Shown: piece by piece, positions 8,180-17,384 of the stretch
Numbering within the stretch: position 1 is the stretch's first letter
How the letters are laid out: every line of letters starts with the position of its first letter
From: CAYMZZ01 sp047600605
Lineage (GTDB): Bacteria; Bacteroidota; Bacteroidia; Chitinophagales; Chitinophagaceae
DNA length: 64,000 nucleotides
Direction of reading: 5' to 3'
NCBI GenBank assembly: GCA_047600605.1
Contig: JASGKK010000001.1
Coordinates: 2,294,001-2,358,000 of the forward strand
The notes under the pieces: generated by a model
The model's database searches: none
What the model was told of the DNA's origin: nothing
The model's input: the letters and a program-made list of their open reading frames with translations, nothing else
Translations under genes and position numbers: made by a program

Positions 8180-10942
8180 TTAAAACCTGATATTATAGTT
8201 GACGAATGGTATTACACTGCCAAAAATTGAAAGCTTATATCCATTAACCAATCCGTTTTCAGAAACGAAGTAAACTGAGTATGGATTCTTACGACCTAGC
8301 AGATTATATAACCCGATTGTCCACGAGCCATGTGTACGCTGGTGCACCTTGTGATTGCCATCTATATTCATAGAGAAGTCCATCCGGAAATAATCAGGTA
8401 TACGATATGCATTACGTTCTGAGTACAGTACACGCTGTGAGCCTGCATAGTAATAACGGCCAATAGGCAACGTGATGGGCCGGCCGGTGCTGTAGGAGCC
8501 GTTTAACGATACGCTAAAGCGGTGACTCACCCTGAAGTTACCTGTAAGTGTCACATCATGCGGCTTATCATAGTTAGCCGGGTAAAATTTACCATTGTTT
8601 ACCAGGATACCCAGATCCGGGTCATCGGAGCGCAGCAGCACACGGGAATAGGTATAGCTGATCCAGCCATTTAATTTACCACCTGGTTTTTTCACCAGTA
8701 CTTCCACACCATAGGCTTTACCCTTGGTATTGATCACGTCGGTTTCAATGTTCTGATTAAGCAGCAGGGTTGCACCCGGCTTATAATCCAGGTAATCATG
8801 TATACGCTTATAATAAAGCTCTACCGATGTTTCAATCGTATTTTGTTTCAGGTTTTTATAAAAACCGAGGGAAACCTGGTCGCCACGTTGTGGTTTGATA
8901 TTCGGATCACTCAGCTTCCATATATCAGTAGGCGCAATTGCTGTTGTATTAGACAACATGTGAATATACTGACGCTGAGAGTTGTAACCTGCTTTTACGG
9001 AGAAAGACGGTGCAACCGAATAGCGGATTGAAAACCTGAATTCAGGTCCCGAATAGCTATTGATTGTCTTACCCTTTCCATATGTCCGTGTTTCCGTACG
9101 GTTGCCTTCTGTTATAGGCAGACCGGGTGCATAATAATCTACTGACTGCGGACCAAGATACTGATAGAACGAGAAGCGCAAGCCTGTATTAATCGACAAC
9201 TTATTGTTGGGATTAAACCGGTGTGTGATATAAGCTGCAGACTCCTGCGCCTGTTCCGTCTCTACTTTTTCTTTTTGCACCAGAGAGCCTTTACCATTTG
9301 GCTCATAAGTGCCCGGGTCGAGTTTGTATCGCAGTGTGCTGAGGCCAAAATCGAAACCATGTTGCTGATTGAGGTAATACACGAAATTGGTACGCAGGTA
9401 CAGTTGCTGGATAGCAAATTTCAATACAAATGCATTGGCCTCATTGGCATCGCTGGTTACTTTATACTGATAGTTATCATAGCCGCCAATAAATTCTGCT
9501 GTGAGGCGGCGACTGAAATTGCGCTTCCATTTCAGGGAGAAATTGCGATTTGAGTAGCCATATACGGTATCGCTGTTGAGCGAGAACCGGTCATTACTGA
9601 AGTATCCGGAGAAATAGATATTATTGGTACTGTCTATGCGATGACTGATGCCCAGGTTTACATCCTGGAATGCCGCCTTACTGTTTTTATACTCATCCGG
9701 AAGGATTTTCAGCAGCCAGTTGGCATAGGTGCTGCGGGCACCGAGGATGAAAGAAGTTTTATCCTTGGCAATGGGGCCTTCAAGATGCACACGACTGGTA
9801 ACGGGTCCCACGCCGGCAGAGCCGGTAATCTTTTTCTTATTTCCTTCGCGGCTGTTGATATCCAGTACAGAAGCCAGGCGGCCGCCAAACTTGGCAGGAA
9901 TACTGCTTTTATACAATTCGATCTCGTTGACTACTTCTGGATTAAATGCGGAGAAAATACCGAAGAAGTGAGACGGGTTATATATGGTAGACTCATTATA
10001 GAGGATCAGGTTCTGATCCGCAGAGCCGCCCCGTACGTTAAACCCGGTGCTGGCCTCACCCACCGTTTTTACACCAGGCAGGCTCGTGATTACGCGCAGG
10101 ATATCAGCTTCGCCAAATACAGAAGGTACTTTACGGATGGTTTGAATATCCAACCGGGCCACGCCCATATTCACATTGGTAACATTCAATGTTTTGCGTG
10201 ACGATACCACTACTTCTTTCAATGTGGTAATCTGTTCGGCCAGCTCTACATCCAGTTTACCATCTGAATAAATGGCCAATTGCAGTTTGGTATCGCGCAT
10301 ACCCAGGCCCAGGATATTGAGTGTATATTTCCCAGCTGGTACAGTAAGTGAATAGTTGCCGTAGCTGTCTGTAACGGTATAATAACGTGAATCTATAAAC
10401 ACGGAAGCATTTACAACAGGCTCACCAGTCTTGGCATTACGGACAGTACCGGTTACAATTGCATTGCCGCGTGCCGTATTGGTTTTTATTCCGATTTCAT
10501 AGAGCTTGTTTTCAGATGTAACTACGCGGCTCCTTTTCTGCGCCAGGTCGTAATCAACCAGTGAGTCGGCAGCAGGCACAGCTGCCGGGCGGCCAGGGGC
10601 TGGGAAAAATCCGGCAGGCAATGCAGTTGCGATGCGGGCTCCTCTTGTAACATACACGTTGTTGTCTGCATCAACCGCAAACTGAAGCAACGTTCCTTTC
10701 AGGGCTTTTTCCAGCACACTTGAAAGCAATTCATTTTCGGCCCGCAGGTTTATCTCAACAGAATCAAGTTTCTTGCTATCGTAGAAAAAATGAACCGGCG
10801 CCAGAGTTTCCAGTTTTTCAAAAAATTCCGGCAATTGCATTTTTTCAAACACACCAGTGATGCGGATCTCTGTTTTCTGACGGGCATGAGCCTGTGTGCC
10901 CAGCATTAATACAAGCAGTAGGAAGGAATATATAATTCGCAT
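8180..10942 (-). CDS. TonB-dependent receptor with STN and carboxypeptidase-regulatory domains
   Basis: Outer-membrane active transporter of 920 residues from MRIIYSF; the upstream ATG at 10975 overlaps the preceding gene and precedes the signal peptide, so it is rejected. Domains in order: signal peptide ending near HARQ; STN domain (about 20-85, with FFYDSKKLDSVEINLRAENE); a carboxypeptidase-regulatory beta-sandwich (GTVRNAKTGEPVVNASVFI); plug (VFGEADILRVITSLPGVKTV, then FNVRGGSADQNLILYNE); and a long beta-barrel ending in Phe (FVNYNIRF). The STN domain often signals to an anti-sigma factor, but no sigma/anti-sigma pair is adjacent. The substrate cannot be read from sequence. Confidence 0.95.
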   Translation of the reverse strand: MRIIYSFLLLVLMLGTQAHARQKTEIRITGVFEKMQLPEFFEKLETLAPVHFFYDSKKLDSVEINLRAENELLSSVLEKALKGTLLQFAVDADNNVYVTRGARIATALPAGFFPAPGRPAAVPAADSLVDYDLAQKRSRVVTSENKLYEIGIKTNTARGNAIVTGTVRNAKTGEPVVNASVFIDSRYYTVTDSYGNYSLTVPAGKYTLNILGLGMRDTKLQLAIYSDGKLDVELAEQITTLKEVVVSSRKTLNVTNVNMGVARLDIQTIRKVPSVFGEADILRVITSLPGVKTVGEASTGFNVRGGSADQNLILYNESTIYNPSHFFGIFSAFNPEVVNEIELYKSSIPAKFGGRLASVLDINSREGNKKKITGSAGVGPVTSRVHLEGPIAKDKTSFILGARSTYANWLLKILPDEYKNSKAAFQDVNLGISHRIDSTNNIYFSGYFSNDRFSLNSDTVYGYSNRNFSLKWKRNFSRRLTAEFIGGYDNYQYKVTSDANEANAFVLKFAIQQLYLRTNFVYYLNQQHGFDFGLSTLRYKLDPGTYEPNGKGSLVQKEKVETEQAQESAAYITHRFNPNNKLSINTGLRFSFYQYLGPQSVDYYAPGLPITEGNRTETRTYGKGKTINSYSGPEFRFSIRYSVAPSFSVKAGYNSQRQYIHMLSNTTAIAPTDIWKLSDPNIKPQRGDQVSLGFYKNLKQNTIETSVELYYKRIHDYLDYKPGATLLLNQNIETDVINTKGKAYGVEVLVKKPGGKLNGWISYTYSRVLLRSDDPDLGILVNNGKFYPANYDKPHDVTLTGNFRVSHRFSVSLNGSYSTGRPITLPIGRYYYAGSQRVLYSERNAYRIPDYFRMDFSMNIDGNHKVHQRTHGSWTIGLYNLLGRKNPYSVYFVSENGLVNGYKLSIFGSVIPFVNYNIRF

Positions 10943-10943
10943 G

Positions 10944-11672
10944 CTAGTGATTAGATTGGTTGAAAGTGTGGGCAATGATTTTAAGGGCTTCGGCCGGGTT
11001 CTTTTTGAAACGGACTCCGGCTGCTTTGAGCGCCTGTTGTATTTCCTGACGTTTATCGCGGGTAATACCTGAAAGCTGTTTTTGACTACTCACCGAAATC
11101 ACTTCATTCTTCCAGACAGCATAATACCTTGATTTATCCATAAACTCTTTCTCTACATGCTGGTCCACAATCCGCTCTTCCAGCAAACGGAAACGATAGG
11201 CATAGATGGTAAGCGGTCCCTGTTCCAGCACTTCATAATAACCGGTTCTCGGCATGCCTGTTTGCTCGGCCGACAACCTGACAAACTTCAGGTCATTAAA
11301 CTCAAATGCCTGCACACGGTCTCCATAGAGCACCAGCGGTATACCACTGGGGTGGCGGAGCAGGAGCTCATCCCTGTATATATCATACAAAAGAGGTAAC
11401 TGATGGTACCAGACGCCTTCATAACATACAGAACCCATTGTCCAGTCCTTTACAGCATAGAATGCACTACCTTTGATAGCAGCGTATCCGCTTGAAAACT
11501 GACGTCCATTATAAATCGGTAAAAGCTCGCCGCGGTTTGACAGGTAGCGGGCAATAGTGCTGTCTTCGGCTGGGTTGGCCGATCCATTGTTCATGGCAAC
11601 AGGCTGTGCAGCAGCAGTAAAGGTTAGGGCCAGCATGATGCATAGCCCCTGCAATTTTCTCATGTAAAGCAT
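10944..11672 (-). CDS. Secreted protein of unknown function, first gene of the TonB/DUF4249 operon
   Basis: About 242 residues from MLYMRKLQG (a second ATG is three codons later). The frame is open to 11765, but the signal peptide MRKLQGLCIMLALTFTAAAQ fixes the start near 11663-11672. The mature part has no motif I recognise; it is rich in aromatic and charged residues and ends in a helical stretch (SQKQLSGITRDKRQEIQQAL). Its stop lies one base from the start of the TonB receptor, so the two are almost certainly co-transcribed. A periplasmic or surface accessory role for the receptor is inference. Confidence 0.75.
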   Translation of the reverse strand: MLYMRKLQGLCIMLALTFTAAAQPVAMNNGSANPAEDSTIARYLSNRGELLPIYNGRQFSSGYAAIKGSAFYAVKDWTMGSVCYEGVWYHQLPLLYDIYRDELLLRHPSGIPLVLYGDRVQAFEFNDLKFVRLSAEQTGMPRTGYYEVLEQGPLTIYAYRFRLLEERIVDQHVEKEFMDKSRYYAVWKNEVISVSSQKQLSGITRDKRQEIQQALKAAGVRFKKNPAEALKIIAHTFNQSNH

Positions 11673-11851
11673 TTTATTAATACGAACCCGATGGTGACAA
11701 CGAAATCCTACAAACCGTTGCAATGGTTCAAACAACAACAGTTCCCGGAAACAATTGTTAGCCATTCCGTCCAGAGCCCTGGCAGGTTTCCGAAAATACG
11801 GTCTTTCTTTTTTATAACAATCGCTTCGGTCGATATTTCCTGGCCGATCGC

Positions 11852-14509
11852 CTATTTATCTGCGCCAGTTACCTGATTTATGGAAGAAACGCTGTCCCCT
11901 TCCCCATATTCACTGATCAGTTCAGCCACCAGTGCCGTCCAGCCGGTCTGGTGACTGGCACCGAGTCCCCGGCCCGAATTTCCATGGAAGTATTCATAAA
12001 ATGATACAAGTTGCTCATTGCCCGGTTGCTGATAAAACCAGCTGTAATCACCATACAGTTTTCTCCTTCCTTCCATATCCTGCTCAAACAGGCTGATGAT
12101 CCTTTTGGTAAGCCCCTGCGATACCTGTGTGAGGTTCATCATAACACCCGATCCGGATGGATATTCAACCCGGAGGCTATCACCATAAAACTCTCCGTAC
12201 TTGCGGAGCGACTGGATGATCAGGAAATTAATCGGCATCCATACCGGCCCGCGCCAGTTGCTGTTGCCGCCAAACATATCTGAAGTGGAATCGCCCGGAT
12301 CATACCGTATGCTGTACATATTGCCCTGCACGACTACCGAATAAGGATGCTGATCATGGTATTTGGACAGCGCCCTGATGCCTCCTGTAGAAAGAAAACC
12401 TTCCTCGTCGAGCAATCGCTGCAGCATTTTTACCAGTTTTTCCTTTGGCACCAGCGACAACAGCAGTTCCCCATCATCACTACGTTCTTCATTGGGCCAG
12501 AACTTGTTATTCTTTTTCCGGTAATTCTCAAACCAGGTAATACGCTTATGGAAATCGGTAAGGCGGTCAAGCACCTTCTGACTGATGCTGGAAACAGCAT
12601 ACAGCGGCGTTATGCCCACTACCGACTGTATACGGAGTGGCACCGGATCTGCTCCGGTGATACACAGCACATCATAAAAGAAATTGTCTTCTTCATTCCA
12701 AAGGCCATGCTCATTGAGCGATTCAGCAATCAATACAAAATGTTCAAAAAATTTGGTGGCGGTATCTTCGAAAGACTGATCGTGCATGGCTATTTCAAGC
12801 GCCATCTCCATCATATCCAGTGCATAGGTTCCCATCCAGCTGGTGCCATCTGCCTGCTCCAGTTGAATCTCACCAGGAAAGTGAAAGCTGCGGTTAAACA
12901 CCCCTATATTATCCAAGCCCAGAAATCCGCCTTCAAAGATGTTGTTGCCATTTACGTCCTTCCGGTTGATCCACCAGGTAAAATTGATCAGCAGTTTATG
13001 GAAAACCTTTTTCAGAAAAGCTACATCACCTGTTCCCTTTTGCCTTTTTTCAATATTATAGACCTGCATGGCTGCCCATGCCTGCACCGGCGGGTTCACA
13101 TCACTGAAATTCCATTCATAGGAAGGTAGCTGGCCATCGGGTTTCATATACCATTCCCGCATGACCAGCAATAGCTGGTGTTTGGCAAATGTGGGATCCA
13201 CCACGGCCATTGATATACACTGAAACGCCAGATCCCAGGCAGCATACCAGGGATACTCCCACTTATCAGGCATCATTATAATATCCTGATTCTTGAGATG
13301 CTTCCAGTCACTGTTTCTTCCATGCTGTTTGGAAGCACTTACTGGCGTAATACCATCGCTGGTACTCAGCCATTCTTCTACATCAAAATGGTAGTATTGT
13401 TTGCTCCACAATACACCTGCCAGCGCCTGACGCTGGATCTGCGCCATATCCCTGCTCATACCCCGGGGCAGGATAGCTGCATAAAAATCATCCGCTTCCC
13501 GTTTGCGTACGGTAAATACGTCCTTAAACCCATTAGCAAAAGGATTATCTACCCATTTATTATTGAGTCGGCAATAAAAAGTGCGCGTGGCGCCACCGGC
13601 CACTTTCATTTTATAGGCCGGAGAAAACTTGGTACCCGCCTTTCGTTTGGTCAGCTCTGCTACATTTTTTCCGTGGATTATAGCGTCATGAAAAGCATCT
13701 TTGGTAAAGATGCTGGCATTGGGCGTGCCGGTAACTATTTCTGTATTGGTTTCATTTTCCGTAAAGAAAAGCTTATCGGCTGGCTGAAAGTAAAAATAGT
13801 ATTCGCCCAACCGTTCATGTACCGCCTTTACAGTTGTTTTGTTGACATAGGAAATAGCCGGCTTTTCCTTAAAACTTCCCTGATCCCACCGATTGTAAAA
13901 CCAGAGCGTGGGCAATAAAGTAAGTTCGGCAGCCTTATGATACCGGTTGGTAACATCTATTTTAATAAAAACATCCTGCGACCCCTGCTTGGCATAAGTG
14001 ACCAGCACATCAAAATACTGATTGTTGTTAAAAACACCGGTATCCAGAATTTCATATTCCGGGTCCTCTTTACTAAGGCCTGCATTCTTTGTACGCAACT
14101 GGTCATATGGAAACGCCTGCTGCGGATACTTATACAGGTATTCCATATAGTAATGAGTAGGCAGATTGTCGAGGTAATAATACAGTTCCTTCACATCCTC
14201 ACCATGATTGCCCTGGGGGTTGCCCAGACCAAAAAGCCTTTCCTTCAGGATCGGATCCTGTCCGTTCCACAAAGCGACACAAAAACAAAGATTCCCAAAA
14301 TAATCAGATATCCCCGCCAGGCCATCTTCGCCCCACAGGTAAGATCTGCAATGGGCATGCTCGAAGGGGAAATAATGCCAGGCATCTCCATTGGGACTAT
14401 AATCTTCGCGCACGGTTCCCCACTGCCGTTCACTCAGGTATGGTCCCCATTGGGCCAATGGTATTTCTTTAGTGGCATTAACAGCCAGTCGTTGATGTTC
14501 TGCAGTCAT
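11852..14509 (-). CDS. GH63-like (MGH1-like) glycoside hydrolase, cytoplasmic
   Basis: Protein of 885 residues starting at MTAEHQR; the longer frame to 14551 adds an unlikely leader. The C-terminal half is an (alpha/alpha)6 barrel of the GH63/mannosylglycerate-hydrolase type, with the signature GGNSNWRGPVWMPINFLI and YEWNFSDVNPPVQAWA. The N-terminal half is the beta-sandwich found in these enzymes. There is no signal peptide, so the enzyme should act inside the cell on an alpha-glucoside or a glycosyl-glycerate. The family has mixed specificities and the true substrate is unknown. Stand-alone gene with about 180 bases before the next operon. Confidence 0.85.
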   Translation of the reverse strand: MTAEHQRLAVNATKEIPLAQWGPYLSERQWGTVREDYSPNGDAWHYFPFEHAHCRSYLWGEDGLAGISDYFGNLCFCVALWNGQDPILKERLFGLGNPQGNHGEDVKELYYYLDNLPTHYYMEYLYKYPQQAFPYDQLRTKNAGLSKEDPEYEILDTGVFNNNQYFDVLVTYAKQGSQDVFIKIDVTNRYHKAAELTLLPTLWFYNRWDQGSFKEKPAISYVNKTTVKAVHERLGEYYFYFQPADKLFFTENETNTEIVTGTPNASIFTKDAFHDAIIHGKNVAELTKRKAGTKFSPAYKMKVAGGATRTFYCRLNNKWVDNPFANGFKDVFTVRKREADDFYAAILPRGMSRDMAQIQRQALAGVLWSKQYYHFDVEEWLSTSDGITPVSASKQHGRNSDWKHLKNQDIIMMPDKWEYPWYAAWDLAFQCISMAVVDPTFAKHQLLLVMREWYMKPDGQLPSYEWNFSDVNPPVQAWAAMQVYNIEKRQKGTGDVAFLKKVFHKLLINFTWWINRKDVNGNNIFEGGFLGLDNIGVFNRSFHFPGEIQLEQADGTSWMGTYALDMMEMALEIAMHDQSFEDTATKFFEHFVLIAESLNEHGLWNEEDNFFYDVLCITGADPVPLRIQSVVGITPLYAVSSISQKVLDRLTDFHKRITWFENYRKKNNKFWPNEERSDDGELLLSLVPKEKLVKMLQRLLDEEGFLSTGGIRALSKYHDQHPYSVVVQGNMYSIRYDPGDSTSDMFGGNSNWRGPVWMPINFLIIQSLRKYGEFYGDSLRVEYPSGSGVMMNLTQVSQGLTKRIISLFEQDMEGRRKLYGDYSWFYQQPGNEQLVSFYEYFHGNSGRGLGASHQTGWTALVAELISEYGEGDSVSSINQVTGADK

Positions 14510-14670
14510 AATAAAATATACACACGCCGTCCAAAAATGATCAAATCGCAAAAATAATGCTTACGAGCCTATACACCGGCCCTACAAATACAGCAGGCCC
14601 GGCCGGTACGCAAAACCAGCGGGGCCAATCGTTATAAAGTATAAGATACAAAAAAAGTACCGTTAATGAT

Positions 14671-15507
14671 TTACTGATAACGCTGCTGCAGGCTTACCAG
14701 TATCTTTTTTTCAGCTTCTCCCAATTGTGCAGAAGAGTCAACGGGAAAAAAATGAAGCTTAAATGATTGAATGGCCGCAGCAGGTTGTTTTACATTATAC
14801 CCGATAATACGCAGCGCCTGCATGGGATCGAATCCGACCGGCACCTGCACAGCGGTTGTATCATACCAGAGCCCATAACCTTCCATTGCCAGGCGTTGCC
14901 AGGGGAAATGGCGGTTGGGATCCACTTTCCTGCCGGGCGCTACATCGGCATGGCCTACAAAATTAGCGATGGGTATATTGTATGCTCTTTTCAGTCTGCC
15001 CAGCAATTGTACCAGACTCCCAATCTGTGCTTCCGAAAAAGGTTCGGAACCATTGTTGTCCAGTTCAATACCAATGCTGCTGCTGTTGATATCAGTTGCA
15101 TTTCCCCATTTGCTCACACCGGCATGATGTGCGCGCAGCAGATCATTGAGCATATGATACACTGTGCCGTCGCGACAGATTACATAATGCGCACTTACCT
15201 GCGTACGCGGCAGGGTAAAAGTGCGTAAAGTCTGATCACAACTGTTTTGAGCTGTGTGATGGATCACGACAATATTGGGACGCCGCATGCTGAAATTCGT
15301 GGTTCCTACCCAATCGGCTGCATAGGATAAACCTGTTGAGTCACGCAGCGGATATTCGCGCAACAGGCGGGCCATCTTCTTTGTCTGTTTTTTATAATCC
15401 CGGTTGGTCGCAGCATACTGGCTTTGCTTGCAGGCAGAAAAAATTACAAATGCCAGCAGTGGTGCCAGTACCGGCCACTGGGAAAAATACCGGATCGGGT
15501 GTTTCAT
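14671..15507 (-). CDS. N-acetylmuramoyl-L-alanine amidase, lipoprotein (Amidase_2)
   Basis: Protein of 278 residues from MKHPIRYF; the frame open to 15600 overlaps the upstream peptidase gene. The signal peptide ends in a lipobox (FSAC), so it is an envelope lipoprotein. The Zn-amidase fold is visible: VIHHTAQNSCDQTLRTF with the first metal His, SAHYVICRDGTVYHML, SSIGIELDNNG, and FVGHADVAPGRKVDPNRHFP carrying the last His and Asp/Lys residues. The enzyme cleaves the MurNAc-L-Ala bond of peptidoglycan or muropeptides, as AmiD/AmpD-type enzymes do. It starts eight bases after the M61 peptidase gene and is probably co-transcribed with it. Confidence 0.92.
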   Translation of the reverse strand: MKHPIRYFSQWPVLAPLLAFVIFSACKQSQYAATNRDYKKQTKKMARLLREYPLRDSTGLSYAADWVGTTNFSMRRPNIVVIHHTAQNSCDQTLRTFTLPRTQVSAHYVICRDGTVYHMLNDLLRAHHAGVSKWGNATDINSSSIGIELDNNGSEPFSEAQIGSLVQLLGRLKRAYNIPIANFVGHADVAPGRKVDPNRHFPWQRLAMEGYGLWYDTTAVQVPVGFDPMQALRIIGYNVKQPAAAIQSFKLHFFPVDSSAQLGEAEKKILVSLQQRYQ

Positions 15508-15514
15508 ATACGCA

Positions 15515-17335
15515 TCATTTTTCTGTAGCAGCCCCTCGTGACCAATCGGCCAGGATAGCCCGTTGCAATGCATTGGCATCAGTAAGCTTCCTGATCTCAA
15601 AAGAAGCCTTACGTTGTACAGCCGAGCGGATATTCAGTTCCTTTGTTATCCCCCCCTGAATGGTTTTCAGTTTTATTTCCGTTCCGGGTTCGCTGCTCTT
15701 CAGCAGGTTGTCCAGTATAGTACGTGTGGCTTTCTGTCCATTGATTTCTGTTATCACATGACGGCCCCTGATACCCGCCTCCCAGGCTGGCGATTGCCAG
15801 TCTACCTGACCCACATACAGGCTGTCGTTACGTGTTTGTGTGGTAAATCCCAGCCATGCTCCGGGCTGGGCATAAGCCACTGTATTGATGCCAAGCCCTG
15901 CATAAGACAATATGGTCGGGTAATCGAGTTCCTTCGTAGTGTGTGTATACTCAAAAAAGGATGCCAGCGACACACCAGCCGCTGCTTCACAGGCTATCTG
16001 AAATTCGGCATCTGTATAACCCCGGCCTTTTTCTTTATAATATTTATAATACATGGTACGCATTACATCATCGAGCGATTTCTTATTTTGGCTATGATGG
16101 CGAATGGTAAAATCTAGCAGCATACCTACCACGGGGCCTTTGTCGTAATAGGAAATGGTCTTATTCACTTCATCGGCGGTACGGCCAAACGGTCCATCAG
16201 ACCATGTATCATAACTCGCCTGCACCAGCGACTGATACAAACGGCCGGGTTTGCCTTCAAATGCGAGGATATTGCCCCGGAGATTGCCTATCATTTCTTC
16301 TTCCGTGGTAATACCCGCCCGGCGCAGGATCAGGTATTCGTAATATACGGTCAGTCCTTCTGCAATCCAGAGCAGGTTAGTGCGGTTTCCATTCAGGTAA
16401 TCAAAAGGCCCGAGTTCGAAAGGACGTATACGTTTTGCATTATAATGATGAAAATATTCATGCGCAATAAAGTTGAGCGTGCGTATACGGGCACCACGTT
16501 CGCGCAATGCATTGCCACTAAAACTGATGGTAGTGGAGTTAAGGTGCTCAATACCGCCCTGTCCGGGGCCAATACCAATAATCGTATAATGGCTGAAAGG
16601 GATATCTCCTATTAGGTCAACTGCAGCAGTAGTGACCTTTTTCAGATCATCCATCAGCGACTGTCCGTCGAATTCACCCATTCTAAATCCGGCAAAATAA
16701 TGAGGAACTCCTTTTACCGAAAAAGGCGGCAGAGAATCAAGGTTACCTGCCAGCAACGGGCTGTCATAAAGCACATCATAATCCGGAGCAGTAAAGCTAT
16801 GCGTCTGGCCAGGTACCTTATCGAGTCCGGTTACTACCTGCTTCCAGCCTTTATAGGGTTTTACAGTAATTTTTACAGGCTTTTGTATTCTGCCTTCGGG
16901 ATACATGCATACAGATGTGGGAACTATATAACCGCGGGTAGTATCCAAATAGGAATTGGCTACAAAAGCGCGCGCAGCCTTTACATCATAACTTACCTTT
17001 ACTGATCCCGTACGGGGCCAGCTGATCTTCCAGCTATTGCTGTCTGTTTTTTCCCAGTTAAGCGATCGGCCAGTGGCATCGGTAGCTGCAAAGTTGCTGA
17101 CCTGCCTGGCATAATCAAGCCGCTGATAATAACCAGGCGACCATACTGGCATACGGAGCAGGAGAAATGCCTCGTTGCCACGCGGCACCTGCATCGACAC
17201 ATTAATTTGCTGAGACGCTGGCCGCTCCAGGGAAACAGTAAAGGAAACCGGAGCTGTGGATTGAGCTGTTATCGCAGTGTGAATGCACGCAAGACCTGCC
17301 AGAAAGGTCCAGCGGCGCAAGTAATGGTTGAGCAT
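15515..17335 (-). CDS. M61 family (glycyl aminopeptidase-like) metallopeptidase with PDZ domain
   Basis: Exported protein of 606 residues with signal peptide MLNHYLRRWTFLAGLACI. The M61 N-terminal beta domain is followed by the thermolysin-like catalytic core with the zinc motif HEYFH (about residues 292-296) and the third ligand in LLWIAEGLTVYYEYL. A PDZ domain follows near 490-570 (LYVGQVDWQSPAWEAGIRG, HVITEINGQKATR). The length matches the family. Probably periplasmic. It sits between the broken MG2 gene (49 bases upstream) and the amidase, which may share its transcript. Confidence 0.93.
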   Translation of the reverse strand: MLNHYLRRWTFLAGLACIHTAITAQSTAPVSFTVSLERPASQQINVSMQVPRGNEAFLLLRMPVWSPGYYQRLDYARQVSNFAATDATGRSLNWEKTDSNSWKISWPRTGSVKVSYDVKAARAFVANSYLDTTRGYIVPTSVCMYPEGRIQKPVKITVKPYKGWKQVVTGLDKVPGQTHSFTAPDYDVLYDSPLLAGNLDSLPPFSVKGVPHYFAGFRMGEFDGQSLMDDLKKVTTAAVDLIGDIPFSHYTIIGIGPGQGGIEHLNSTTISFSGNALRERGARIRTLNFIAHEYFHHYNAKRIRPFELGPFDYLNGNRTNLLWIAEGLTVYYEYLILRRAGITTEEEMIGNLRGNILAFEGKPGRLYQSLVQASYDTWSDGPFGRTADEVNKTISYYDKGPVVGMLLDFTIRHHSQNKKSLDDVMRTMYYKYYKEKGRGYTDAEFQIACEAAAGVSLASFFEYTHTTKELDYPTILSYAGLGINTVAYAQPGAWLGFTTQTRNDSLYVGQVDWQSPAWEAGIRGRHVITEINGQKATRTILDNLLKSSEPGTEIKLKTIQGGITKELNIRSAVQRKASFEIRKLTDANALQRAILADWSRGAATEK

Positions 17336-17384
17336 AGCCTGAAAGGTAAGTAATTGAGCTTAATTTTCAGGACCGCCCATCCTT

